A stretch of 64,000 bases of DNA, from assembly GCA_029204225.1 (NCBI GenBank), contig CM055106.1:15635278-15699277 (forward strand), read 5' to 3'. Position numbers and translations under genes: made by a program. This document shows positions 10,622-20,990 of the stretch, one piece after another (position 1 is the first letter of the stretch; every line of letters starts with the position of its first letter). Below the pieces are notes generated by a model, which did no database searches, was not told where the DNA came from, and saw nothing but the letters and a program-made list of their open reading frames with translations. The stretch is from Diphasiastrum complanatum. Lineage: Eukaryota; Streptophyta; Lycopodiopsida; Lycopodiales; Lycopodiaceae.

Positions 10622-11508
10622 TGACGTAGCAGGAGAGAGATAGATGACCAAGATCTAAATCTGTTTGCAGCCTCCACTATGGTTTTCTCTCAACCAATGA
10701 AGTAATGCCACATGTCCAATTCTGTTAATAGTAGTATTTGTGAAAGTATTTTTCATAATTTGCTGCATTCTACTAATAATACATGAATTTCAGTATTATG
10801 GAAGGAACCGGGCATAGGCCATTTTGCCCGGAAGGATTTCCAACAAAATTTGGGCGAGACCCGGAGGGGCCGAGCCTAGATTTTTTTGGAAAGCCGAACC
10901 AGGCAGAATGGCCTGTGCCCGGACGCCTTCCATTGCATAATGGATACTTGGGATTTTTTCACATGCCCATTACGAAGCATAATGGGCAGTTTGACTTTGA
11001 TTGACTATTGAAAATGCATCACGTGGCAGCTGTACGACCGTATGGACGGGCACAAAGATAGGCAAAAAAAAAAAGCAAAATCTGCCTTTGACATACATTT
11101 TTTACTTTTTAATTTGTCTGAAAATGAGCATAATATTCAGCAGGTATCCATTACGTACCCGTAATGCCAAGTCTGGATTTTTTTCTTTGTAATTTTGATG
11201 CGCCCCCAGAGGTGGAATTTCCTTGCACCTCCAAAATTCTGATCCATGATAAAAGCATCAATGATTCTGTCCATAAACTGGTTCAAAATTCTCATCATTG
11301 AGTAACATCATCATCACATCATCAGCATTCTGTCAAAAATCAACAAGAGATAAAAATCTTCAAACTTGTCATTACACACAGGGGAAGGCCCAGCCCTGGC
11401 CTCGGGCTTCCGCCCACGAAAATATCTTGGGAAAAGACGTCTTTTCCAAATAGGGTGACATCAACCCGTCCTCTTGTAAAACATCACCATGGTGTGCGGG
11501 TGTTGAAA
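10622..11508. other. Diverged duplicated flank with an inserted GC-richer segment
   Basis: 10622-10720 still matches 59386-59500 weakly (ATGCCACATGTCC against ATGCCAAGTGTCC). 10780-11190 is unlike the other copy and contains short inverted matches such as GGCCATTTTGCC (10818) with GGCAGAATGGCC (10903), and CATAATGG repeats. An open frame at 10783-11004 has no recognisable domain and probably reflects the GC-richer base composition rather than a gene. Confidence 0.4.
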
Positions 11509-11690
11509 GGTGCTCTTAGGCCATAATCCTTTGGTCAAAGCCGGCGTGCTCTGATCCTATGCTGAGACACGTAAAGAGGACGGAAGTGACACAGATTTCC
11601 TTCGCGTCGATCGTTGTAGAACTTGCTACTTAATTCTGCAACTACACTTCCAATTCCACTTTCTACCTTTCTTCTAGATTTTTATTCTAA
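11509..11690 (+). promoter_or_regulatory. Leader/promoter-like block shared with receptor kinase copy 2
   Basis: This stretch matches 59591-59765 very closely (GGCCATAATCCTTTGGTCAAAG, GATCCTATGCTGAGACACGTAA, CGATCGTTGTAGAACTTGCT). In the other copy it ends a few bases before the first codon of the kinase gene. Here it precedes the SABATH remnant instead. I infer that it is a 5' leader and proximal promoter. No TATA box stands out. Confidence 0.6.
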
Positions 11691-11917
11691 GAGGTCCTGT
11701 TGTTGTGGAAGATTGCTAACGAGCACAAATCTCTTATCCTTGTTCTTCCTAATTGTGCTCTTCTGCTTCTTTTCGCTGAAGGTGCTGTTGTATTAGATCG
11801 TGCAGCAGCTCAACTCCATTTTCCACTTCAGCTTCTTTCGTAAATTACCTGTCGGGGTCTAAGCACTTTTACTTGCAAGCAGGAATAATGAATTCGACTT
11901 GACATATTTTCATGCAG

Positions 11918-12312
11918 GCATTAGAGAAAGTGGAACTCGCCAGTAATGGCCCCTTGTGTGTTGCAGACCTTGGATGTTCATCGGGTCCCAACACGTTATC
12001 TGTTGTCGGCGGGCTTGTGAGAAGTTGCAGCAAAGATCCGAAAAAAAAGGCTTGAAATTCCGGAACAGATTTCAAGCCTTTTTTTTCGGATCTTCCCTCC
12101 AATGATTTCAATACCTTGTTCTGTCTCTTCCCACCTTACATTTCCTTGCAATTAGCTATTACGTCTGCCAACGATCTTAATAAGAGATCCTACTTTGCAG
12201 TAGGAGTTCAGGGAGCTTGTACAGAAGATTGTTTTCAAGCGCTACCTTGCACACCGTATTTACTGCTAATTCCTTGCACTCTTTGTCAAAGGTGCGTGGT
12301 TCTGGGTGATAG
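11918..12312 (+). pseudogene. SABATH-family carboxyl methyltransferase fragment
   Basis: SABATH enzymes transfer a methyl group from S-adenosylmethionine to carboxylic acids such as salicylate, jasmonate or gibberellin. After a likely splice acceptor (CATGCAG|GCATTAG at 11917/11918) the sequence reads LEKVELASNGPLCVADLGCS then SGPNT, the SAM-binding motif. It continues, after frame changes near 12017 and 12085, as SDLPSNDFNTLFCLFPP and NKRSYFAVGV. After a third shift near 12209 it reads SLYRRLFSSATLHTVFTANS then LHSLSKV. Only the N-terminal third of the family is present, and three frameshifts show that it is dead. The first exon and the C-terminal two thirds were not found. Confidence 0.8.
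12033..12094. repeat. Perfect 26-bp inverted repeat inside the SABATH exon
   Basis: Left arm 12033-12058 and right arm 12069-12094 are exact reverse complements, around a 10-nt loop (TCCGGAACAG). The left arm contains A8 and the right arm T8. The arms lie on coding positions for RSEKKGLK and FQAFF. With the loop reversed, the frame would read the family-like KSVPEFQAFF, so the loop seems to have been inverted. Confidence 0.95.
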
Positions 12313-12483
12313 TAATTTCAAATGCCTTTTTGGAAATCAATTCAATGGTTGTGATAAATGGTCAAAATAACTGCTTACCAACTATATATTCTATGCAAAT
12401 GTTAGTTCAGAAGTTCGTTATTGCTTAATCTGCGGGCCAAATCTGGATAAGCTCCTGCAATAAGCTGGCAACAGAAGAATATT

Positions 12484-12834
12484 CCAAACAAGCCAAGGAT
12501 GATCTGCATAGCTTTTTCGTGTTCTCGTTTTTTGGTACCAACACCAAACAAGCCAAGGATGATCTGCATAGCTTTTTCGTGTTCTCGTTTTTTAATACCG
12601 ACAACAAAGATATTTTGCACGAGTACATAGTGGAAATGGACACTTGCTGATGTAACTAATGTGACTAATAACATATTGTAACTAATGTGAGTTGATGTTT
12701 TTTTAGATTGTATGTAAAAGAGTATTTTGCATGAGTAAATAGTGGAAATGGACACTTGATGATGTAACTAATGTGACTAATAACATATTGTAACTAATGT
12801 GAGTTGATGTTTTTTTAGATTGTATGTAAAAGAG
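12484..12834. repeat. Two tandem duplications (60-bp and 112-bp units)
   Basis: A 60-bp unit is repeated at 12484-12543 and 12544-12603 (core CCAAGGATGATCTGCATAGC). A 112-bp unit is repeated at 12611-12722 and 12723-12834 (core TGTAACTAATGTGACTAATA). The copies are nearly identical. They follow the end of the SABATH remnant, and I see no coding function. Confidence 0.9.
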
Positions 12835-13044
12835 TGTCTGATAGAAATGTTACATTTGTTTTTTTAATTTTTAATCAATACATAACTTACTAATTATTTC
12901 ATGTTGGTAATGGTGTTGATGTTGATAGGAAGATCAATCACAAGTATCAACAATCATCAAGGGAGACAGTGAGGTATGTTTCAATATGCTCATAAATAAA
13001 TCATTGTTTGTTTGATTCATTAATTGTTTGATATCAAAGACAAT

Positions 13045-13235
13045 CATATTCAAAATCGAGCGCACCTCCTAGCATACACAAACGGCCAAGGACCAGTTAC
13101 CACGATGGATCACCAATGAAAATGGGGGTCATGGATCAACCAGAAACCAACATTCACAACTTGACGAATCATTTGAGAGGATGGCTGCTGCGACTGGCAA
13201 TTGTTCAAGCCACAAGAGAAAGCGTAAATTAAGCA
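13045..13235 (+). pseudogene. Possible remnant of a basic, Ser-rich nuclear protein
   Basis: Two frames joined by one shift read HKRPRTSYHDGSP and then QLDESFERMAAATGNCSSHK followed by RKRKLSI. The first part follows a possible splice acceptor near 13040. The combination of basic clusters and the D-E-S-F-E-R-M segment is reminiscent of the C-terminal half of Myb/SANT-like proteins related to Harbinger transposons, but I cannot confirm this. There is no start codon or complete domain. Confidence 0.2.
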
Positions 13236-13709
13236 TCCGTAGGGTTCTTGTGATACCACATATTTCTGTATTTTCTCCAAAATGACAATTTATACTTAGA
13301 AATGAGGATATGCACTGGACAACTATATATTTTAAAGAGGCCTATATCATTTTTTGGATATAATTGCTTAAGGACCTGTCTTTTATTTAAGGACATGAAC
13401 TCCTGAAACGAAATGACATTTGGAATACGAAGTGACTGGATTCGAATCATCACAATGAATCGTCAAACTATACAATTCACATTTACTTGTAACTTATATG
13501 TTAACTAGAATTTGTAAATGGAGCGATGCACTAGGAATTCATATCGGTGTGTTTGTTTACGCTTTATTTTCACATTACCGAGAGAGAGAGAGAGAGTTAT
13601 TGTATGTTTGAGATTGAAGAAATGAAGAGAGTGTCTAAGATTATTTCCTTTAATCTCTGTTCTCCACACTGTTGAGTGTGAGTGATTTCAAATCTACTAG
13701 CAATCTCAT
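13236..13709. other. Intergenic with a short GA repeat
   Basis: AT-rich DNA without a recognised gene. A (GA)n run lies at 13580-13596, about 130 bp before the start of the next copia relic. Confidence 0.4.
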
Positions 13710-15242
13710 GTGCAGCCAGGAGTTGGAGTCAAGAGGGAGTACTCCAACATGTTTGGAGGTGAGGACAATGTATCCCACACTACTCTATCCACTCCAAAAT
13801 ATATGCCTGAAGTGGAGGCGATGAATCATAGAGTCGCAAACAGATCAGGGAGGATACTTGCAAGGCTGTCGAAATTAAAGGACAACATTCATACTTGTGA
13901 GGCTTGTGCTATTGCTAAATCTCACAAAAAGCCATTTACAAGATCTTCTATCAAAAGCAAGCATCCTTTGGAGTCAATCCACTCGGATGTGCATTTCTCA
14001 TCAACAATAAGCAAAGGAGGAGCCACTTGTTTTGTTACTGTCATTGATGATTTCACAAGATTCACTTGGATATATCTTCTTGCTTCTAAATCTATGGTGT
14101 TTGATCATTTCCTTATTTTCAAAGCTTATGTAGAGAAGCAATTCTCATTCAAGATTAAAGCTCTTAGAAGTGATGGAGGTGGTGAATATATCTCCAATAA
14201 ATTTCATGTTTTTTGTGAGCTTGAAGACATCAAAAGAGGGTTCTCTTCCATCTCAAAATGGAGTGGCCGAGAGAAAGAATAGATCTCTATGTGAATGTGC
14301 AAAATCTATGAGAATTGAGGCATCTTTGCCCAAAGATTTTTGGGAAGAAGCCATTAATTGTGCAAATTATCTTTGCAATAGGCTCCCACATATAGCTCTT
14401 GGAGGAAAGTCACCATATGAAATCTTATATTTGAAGAAGCCTAAGGTTGATCACCTTAGAGTTTTTGGATGCATATGCTTTGCCCATATTCCCTTGGAAA
14501 CAAGGAAGAAGGAAGATCCTAGTGCATGCAAAGGGATCATGGTTGGATACTCATCCACCAAGAAGGCCTATTGAGTCTTTGTACTCTCTACTTCTCAAGT
14601 TATTGAAAGTAGAGATGTTGTCTTTCATGAAGATCAAGAAGTCTATGGATGCATCACCTATTATTGATTTTGAAGACAATTATGATGTGATGGGGTCGAG
14701 ATTTGAAGAAGACTCTCCTCGGATTTTCTCACCAAGAAGATCCATGAGAGATAGATCCAAGCCCAAGAGGCTCTCATATGTTGACAAAGGCAAACAAGTG
14801 GATCTTGATTCCACTAATTATGTTTTTTAAGTCTCTCATGAAGAGCCAAAGAATGTACAAGAGGCACTCAATACCAAGGAGTGGTATGATGCCATGAAGC
14901 AAGAGTATGATGCATTGATCACCAACAATACTTGGGAGCTTGTGGATCCTCCATCCAACAAGCATGTGATTGGTTGAAGATGATCTACCAATGATCAAGT
15001 GTGATAACATCTCGGCCCAAGCTCTTGCCAATAATCCCATATTTCATGCAAGAAGCAAGCACATATAAGTGGCACACCATTTTGTGAGAGAAAAGCTTAT
15101 TGGAGGAGAAATCTATTTGGAGCATGTCAACTCGTCCTCTTGTATTGCCGATCTACTCACCAAGCCTTTGAGCAAAAGTGCTTTCATCAAGCATAGATCT
15201 AATCTTGGAGTTATATCAAGATCAATGCTTAAATCTTCATAG
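13710..15242 (+). pseudogene. copia polyprotein with RT deleted (RT3)
   Basis: In order: a pre-integrase zinc-binding region (AMNHRV..., CEACAIAKSHKKPF), integrase core (VIDDFTRFTWIYLLASKS, ALRSDGGGEYIS), a frame change near 14230-14270, then NGVAERKNRSLCECAKSMR and VDHLRVFGCICFAHIP. After another frame change it reads RDRSKPKRLSYVDKGKQVD. The start of RT (EWYDAMKQEYDALITNNTW) stops at HVIG near 14975 and jumps directly to the last part of RNase H (DDLPMIKCDNISAQALAN, SSCIADLLTKPLSKSAF). The catalytic YVDD region and most of RNase H are deleted. The end at 15242 precedes the purine tract by only a few bases. Confidence 0.85.
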
Positions 15243-15250
15243 ATAATTTT

Positions 15251-15420
15251 TTAGGAGGAGTGTGAAGAATTGAAAAAGATTATCTATGTTAGATATAGGG
15301 GTCTTATGTTTTTTATATCAAGCATCTAGGTGTAGGATGTTGATAGGAACAAATTTAAAAGCCTTAGCTTTCTTTGGCTGTAAAACCAAAACATCAAATA
15401 TATAAGTTTCATAATATATC
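15251..15420 (+). mobile_element. Polypurine tract and 3' LTR start of RT3
   Basis: The purine tract AGGAGGAG (15253-15260) is followed by TGTGAAGAATTG at 15261, the expected start of an LTR. Bases 15291-15345 are the reverse complement of 15804-15857, in the LTR of the oppositely oriented element RT4. The outer end of the LTR is not clear. Confidence 0.7.
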
Positions 15421-15975
15421 TTGAAGATTTGAAACAAAACATCAATATTTTAAAATTACATTCTTACCTTATAATTCTGAAAAGCCAAAAAAAAATTTAG
15501 ACATGTTGATTTCACACGTGTGGAATGTCCACAACATGTACTTGTGATCTCCTAAGGTGTGTAGATGCACTTCCATTCACCTCTAAATTCTATTGGACCA
15601 TTTTCAAGCATATCTCAAATTCTATTGGACCACTCATGGTTCCACCTCTAAATCCTATTGGACCTCTTAAAATTCATCAAATAAAAGCATTACACTTGCC
15701 TACACTCTAATTGGCTCGAGTTTGGCCTCCTACTCTATTTTGACTCAATAGTGGCATTACAATTGGAAATGGATAATTTGTCATCTATGCCAAATTTGAC
15801 CCTGTCAACATCCTACACCTAGATGCTTGATACAAAAAACATAAGACACCTATATCTACCATTTTTAATTTAACTCACAATTCTCCACACGTGGGAATAT
15901 CCTCCACACATGTGAGATTCACTTACAAACTTCTTTCATAAAAATACCAAGCTAGGTTTTTGCCAATTTCTCACA
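15421..15975 (-). mobile_element. 3' LTR of RT4 and adjoining DNA
   Basis: Reading leftwards, an LTR begins TGTGAGAAATTGGC at 15975, next to a purine tract (GAGGAG, 15976-15981). It contains CACACGTGG (15886) and CACACATGTG (15904) palindromes and the 55-bp block inverted with respect to RT3. Another CACACGTGTG palindrome lies at 15513. The end of this LTR is not defined. It may extend to about 15500. Confidence 0.65.
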
Positions 15976-16084
15976 CTCCTCAAAAAATAGCTTGGAAAGG
16001 TACTAGATCACTTGAGAAGTTTGTAAATCTTTTTGAGTGGATCCTTTGGTATGCATAAGAAGTGAAGATCAGCCAAGGGATCCA

Positions 16085-16500
16085 TCATAGCAGCACCCTC
16101 ACCATATCCATGATAAGATCTCTTCGGTAGAGATCTCTTGCCAATGCCTTTGAAGAGTGCTCCACCAATATGCCACTATGATCATGGGCTTCCTCCATGC
16201 TTGATGATGATCTTTGCTTTGAAAGTTCCACTTGCATGATGGATGCACCATAAATAGAGAAATCTGAGGCTTCCAAGCCTCATAAGGATCATGGAGATCA
16301 AGGTCATAAGATGTGAAACAATGATGATTATCAAGATTATGCTTTCTAGCTTGACTAGTCCACATACAATGAACTATATCCATGATGGATCTAATCTTGA
16401 TATCAAAGACTATCTTGATCTTTTTTAGGCTAGTTACTCTCTCAAGGATGTAAGTGTCCACTTTGGATGCTTCACTTAATCTCAAGAGGAGTTTACAATT
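16085..16500 (-). pseudogene. Unclassified retroelement ORF region (SExSxxDTYI type), RT4 copy
   Basis: The frame 16485-16099 reads MRLSEASKVDTYILERV, then MWTSQARKHNLDNHH, YEAWKPQISLFMVHPSC and finally EEILSWIW. An overlapping reading ends with a segment like IPKDPLKK shortly before the LTR. It follows directly on the integrase-derived frame that ends at 16482. Compared with the intact copy at 51411-52079, the landmark residues (DTYI, NLDN, YE.W, LSWIW) are kept in the same order. Its function is unknown. Confidence 0.5.
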
Positions 16501-17515
16501 CGCCTCAAAACATGATTTTCAAAAAAGTGAGTACCAAGCTCAATCTTGTTCTTACTAGAACCAAGAGCATACTTTTGGCAATACAATATCTTGCTTTCAA
16601 AAAGTATTGGAAACATATCTAAGTCAATAATGACAAGAAACATGTCCATACCATAAGCATCATACAAAACTAGTATAGCTTTTCTTGAACTTTGAGATAC
16701 AAAAAATTCAATGAAGCAAGATAGCATATCAAGCAAAGGAAGAGAAGCATATATGAATGTATTGTAGTAGATACAACATGAAAGATGCCCCTCTTTGCCA
16801 TGTAAGGTGGGCCATACGGCCATGCATCTTGAAGATCTTCTTGAAATCATATGAAGAAGAGACTCCTCCTCACACCTCAGCCCCATCATAACTTGAATAC
16901 CTTCAAAAGAGATAACTTGTGATGCTTCTTGAGAAGCCTTGATCTCAGCCACTTCCAAGATTGAATCTTCATGCAATATGACATCTCTATTCACAATCAC
17001 TTTTGAAATAGAGAGTGTAAAGACACTAAAGGCCTCCTTCATGGATGAGTATCCAATCATGATCCATGAGCTTGGATCATCCTTCCTCCTTGTTTCCAAG
17101 GGAATATGTGCAAAGCAAGCACTACCAAGTTTACTAAGGTGATCAACCTTAGGTTTCATCTTGAATAGAACTTCATATGGTGCTATTCCTTCAAGATCTC
17201 CAATACTCCTCAAAGCTTTGATCTTCAATGAGAATTTCTTCTCAACATATGCTTTGAATAATAAGGAATAATCATACACCATAATACTTGAAGAGAGAAG
17301 ATATGTGCATCTTGTGTGATCATCCTCCTTTGAAATATTGGACATATAAGAAACATCAAGAGAGTTTGCACTCTCACTTGGATCCAATTTGTAGATGCCT
17401 TCAAATCTTGATCCATATGCAAGGATCTCACCATCCTTCTTGATCACACAATTGTCAATATTAAAATTGACATCAAAGCCACTATCAAGAAGTTGGCCAA
17501 CACTTAAGATGTTTT
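16482..17515 (-). pseudogene. copia protease/integrase remnant fused to unknown sequence (RT4)
   Basis: From about 17515 the minus strand reads the end of the protease/pre-integrase region (NILSVGQLLDSGFDVNFN, KKDGEILAYGSRFEGIYKLD). A deletion then joins this to integrase pieces (FKAYVEKKFSLKIKALRS, GIAPYEVLFKMKPKVDHL, FAHIPLETRRKDDPSSW, ILHEDS). From about 16870 the frame leaves integrase and enters sequence resembling the unknown region of RT2 (LDMLSCFIEFFVSQSSRKAI, QKYALGSSKNKIE). The main frame, 17447-16482, is 321 codons without a stop, unusual for so rearranged a relic. Confidence 0.65.
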
Positions 17516-17736
17516 TTGTAAGCTTTATAAAGTTTAAATCTATTCATTTACTTGTTATTTTAACATAAATTTACTTAAATTGTACAAATGATAGCTATGG
17601 TAGCGTTCTTGAAATTTTTTTAAATCAAACCATCTCATTTACAAAGAGTAATTTATTGTAATTCACTCTAATACCCAACACATGTATAGTCGAAGCACTG
17701 AATGAAGTTTCTGTTTTATTTTTGATCAAAACGAGA

Positions 17737-18285
17737 TACAATGCATCAAGTTTGAACACGGCAAATCGTCGGAGTTCCATAATAAAGTCTAAATTACATT
17801 CCAACTTGATGCACTGCATCTAGTTAGACTAACATTTCGATGCAGTGCATCGAGTTGGTGCTCCAACTCGTTGCACTACATCAAGTTGGTGCTCCAACTC
17901 GATGCATTGCATCGAGTTCAAAACACCAACTCGATGCAGTGCATCGAGTTAGAGCACCAACTCGATGCAGGTGCATCGAGTTCAACACACCAACTCGATG
18001 CACTGCATCAAAATTGTCAACCAACTCGATGCAATGCATCGAGTACCAACTTGATGCACTGCATCGAGTTGGCCGTTGACCGTTTCGATGCAGTGCATTG
18101 AGGTTGTGTATTGAACTCAATGCACTACATCGAATTGTTACTCTAACTCGATGCAGTGCATTGAGTTGGAGCACCAACTCGATGCATTGCTTCGAGTTGG
18201 AGCACCAACCTGATGTAGTGCATCGAGTTGGTGATCCAACTCGATACACTGGACCACATTTTTGATGCACTACATCGAAATTTTG
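17737..18285. repeat. Tandem array of palindromic units (TGCATCGAGTT / AACTCGATGCA)
   Basis: About 15 imperfect units, with a period near 30 bp, alternate AACTCGATGCA and its reverse complement TGCATCGAGTT, separated by GGTGCTCC or GGAGCACC, which themselves help complete larger palindromes. Because each unit is self-complementary, both strands read as similar low-complexity peptides. Those frames are not genes. Confidence 0.95.
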
Positions 18286-18289
18286 CGGA

Positions 18290-19107
18290 ACCATTACTCA
18301 ACTCTAAAAAATAGTGGCAAATTTTTTGAACTCTAAGTTTCAGGAGATATAAATTCACATAAATAACACCACAGACATACTTGCTGGTCTTCATTTTGCA
18401 ACCGTGAGGGTCAAAGAATAGATAGCAGGATCTTCCGCCTTCAGTCGCGCCTTCGCAGCCACTCAATGAGGATCTTTACGAGAGCACTCTTCTCTCTAAG
18501 AAATGTCATGCACAAATGAGAATGGGTGGGCTCTTTTATATTTTTATACTTTTCAAATATGGAAAGTTGTTTTGTCAAGCTTAAAATAATTGAAATAATT
18601 TTCATTTTTGTCATGACATGCACAATATAGATTTTTTATATTTTTTTCTTTGATTTATAGAGACCCTACCGACAATTCATCATCTGAGGTGACTCTCTCG
18701 TTTTCTTCATATGAAGGAGTGCAGTGGTCGGTGTAAACAACATATCAAAAAATGTGTCTAAAAACGTCTCAAAGACCATGTTAGAGAACGTGTCAGAGAA
18801 TTTGTCAAATCTTGTCCGTAGCGAGAATAAATGGGATTTTATCATTCTCATCTGTTGATGTTCCGTCATATTTACGACCATGTTTTGGCGATAAACCAAT
18901 ATTCTCTAACGATATATTATCATTTGGGTTGGTTGGTTTTGACAATCATTGTGCCAATGTTGATACTCCATTTGAGAGCATGGAAGTTGACATGTTCATT
19001 GAGTCAAGCAGCAATCAGTCAGATAGTGAGACTGTCGGCTTAACCAGTGAGAAAAATGCTTACCAAGAATGTTTGCCAATTGTATTTTGTCGTAGAAGGC
19101 ATTCCTT
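18290..19107. other. No recognised gene
   Basis: An open frame of 99 codons at 18812-19111 (plus) has an acidic, serine-rich C-terminal half (MEVDMFIESSSNQSDSE) but no known domain. It starts in repeat-flanking DNA and ends at an LTR scrap. I regard it as an unproven hypothetical, possibly a decayed gene fragment. Confidence 0.25.
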
Positions 19108-19376
19108 GTAAAGGATTTCAGATTATTATGATCCAATCCACTTGAAATATCTTGGGTTACAAAGAGAAATATTCTACCAATCTCACCAATGTAGAAAAAT
19201 CATCATCTACACACAAAATGAGATGCAAACTCTAATAGAACTTGATCAAACATTAATCAAATGATAAAGTACTGTTGTGTCCATACAAAATCAGCAAGCT
19301 ACTGTATTTCACATGTGTGGATCCAAAAATAACAAATGTAGATCATTCTACAAATAGAATTGCAAGCAATCACAAG
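19108..19376 (-). mobile_element. Truncated LTR of the RT7 family
   Basis: Starts TGTAAAGGATTTCAGATTAT and matches 28775-29000 along most of its length (GATGCAAACTCTAA, TGTAGAAAAATCA), with the CACATGTGTGG palindrome at 19310. It ends near 19376 without the rest of the LTR. No internal element sequence is attached. Confidence 0.75.
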
Positions 19377-19546
19377 TCCGGTATCGCATTCAAGCGCGCT
19401 TTTCATCTCTTCTCTTTTGTGCTCTGTGTTCCTGTGCTCAGATCCGATACACCAACTTGTAATATCGATCTCGAGGGCACGTTGCCTTGACGTGCTTGCC
19501 TGACCTGCGGTTCTGACTGAGAGCGATATTTGGAACTTTAGTTCTA

Positions 19547-19867
19547 TTGTTTTTGTTTAAAATGTCTAGTTTTGATTCTAGTTTGCTTTCTTTTTTTCAT
19601 GAATTTGGTATTACTGATAGGTTGGAGTATTTCAAATCTCTTTTTTCTCCTTTTCTTTTTACTCTACCTTCTATAACTGAGGGCCCTAGTATGGAGGCAT
19701 TTTCTGAGATATATCTCAGATTTAAGTCCCTGCTCAGTACTCGGTTATTCAAATCTCAGAATAAGGACATGATTCATTATCAGGACCTGGTGGCACTCGA
19801 CAAGCATATCTATAAATCTAAGCTTGACATAATGTTTACCAAGTTACATAATGATTTCAAGCACTAA
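19547..19867 (+). CDS. Hypothetical 106-residue ORF
   Basis: The frame begins MFLFKMSSFDSSLLSFFHEF and is rich in phenylalanine, serine and leucine in its first half. The second half looks more like a soluble helical segment (MIHYQDLVALDKHIYKSKLD). I do not recognise a family. It lies between an LTR scrap and an RNase H relic, so it may be a fragment of a retroelement gag or of a captured gene. A more likely internal start is MSSFDSS (19562). Confidence 0.25.
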   Translation: MFLFKMSSFDSSLLSFFHEFGITDRLEYFKSLFSPFLFTLPSITEGPSMEAFSEIYLRFKSLLSTRLFKSQNKDMIHYQDLVALDKHIYKSKLDIMFTKLHNDFKH

Positions 19868-20319
19868 CATTCTTTTAAAAGTTGAAGAATCAGTCATTTT
19901 ATTTGGTGGTTGGTGTAAAGAGTAGCAAGATTTGAAATCTGAAGGTCTCCGTTCTGTTAATCGAGGGAGGGAGCAATTTTGGAGATGGCGCATCAGCTTT
20001 TGGTGGCAAGCTTGATGGCGGTATAGTTGGAGGCTTGGATGTTGAAGGTAACAGTGCAAGAGGTGGTGTAAGCACTTGGAAGCAACTACAACTACAAAAC
20101 AATAAAGATGTGGCAGGTTCCAGCTAAAATATTGTCAGCATGGCAATTATAAAGCACTCAAAAGTGAAGCAGATTTCAACCAAAATGTCAACATTGCAAT
20201 TTCTGAAATGATCAAAAGTGAAGACAATTCCAACAAAAATATCAGCGTTGCATTTGTACAACCCATTAGATTATCAGAAAGCAGTCCAAAAGTCGATAAT
20301 CATGCAGTAAGATTTCAGT
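19868..20319. other. Intergenic, no gene recognised
   Basis: Contains loosely repeated phrases such as AAAAGTGAAG(C/A)AGATTTC / AAAAATATCAGCGTTG near 20100-20260, but no coding pattern or known element. Confidence 0.3.
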
Positions 20320-20990
20320 AAGATGAGTTCAAATCTGAAGATGCTGCACCTGCACTTAGATCTGAGAGCTTTCAAAACAACAAAACGGCCTTTGGCTCTG
20401 AAGACATCTGCAACCATGTCCTGCGTTCGACAATACATTAAGCTTACCTCTTTGTCAAGAATTTTTCCCCTATACAGTGATATCGGATCTCAATGTGCTT
20501 ACTTCTAGAGTGAAATCTAGGGCTGGTCGATAAGGGAATGACACTTTGATTATCACAGAATATGATTGTCGAAGTGTACTAATTCAAACTAATGTCTGAA
20601 AGTAAATTTCTCAGCCAAAATGTTTCTTTTAATAGATTGAGAAACAACAATATACTCTGATTTTGTGGATGAAAGAGCAATAAAGGTTTTCTTATGATTG
20701 TTCCAAGAAATAGGACCGCCGTTGAGGAAGCATGTAAATCCAGATGTGAAATGCATTGGTCCATAATAGCTCAAATATACCTCATGACTCTTATGAGAGC
20801 CTTCCAATGGGTGATGCCAGGATTAGCCATGAATTGGCTAAGTGAGCTGACTGCAAAAGAAATTTCGGGTCTTGTGCAGACCATTGCATACATGAGAGAT
20901 CCAAGTATCGATCAATAAGGATACCACAGACATTCGGCTGATCAAATATTCGGCTAATCAAACCACAAATATTTGGCTGATCAAATCTCA
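20320..20990 (-). pseudogene. copia RNase H fragment (RT5)
   Basis: Minus-strand reading gives MANPGITHWKALIRVMRYI, GFTCFLNGGPISWN, ALSSTKSEYIVVSQSIKRN and further left YCRTQDMVADVF, the ordered landmarks of the copia RNase H domain and C-terminus. The conserved glutamate of the TKSEYI motif is kept. Frameshifts and stops break it, and no RT, integrase or LTR is attached. A satellite array overlaps its upstream end. Confidence 0.75.

Noticed and set aside
10783-11004. 73-codon frame in a GC-richer patch
   Set aside because: There are short inverted repeats in the same stretch and no recognisable domain. It is more likely inserted non-coding DNA.
17840-18294. Open frames on both strands across the TGCATCGAG array
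   Set aside because: They arise from a palindromic tandem repeat that reads alike in several frames. No start context, domain or codon pattern supports a gene.
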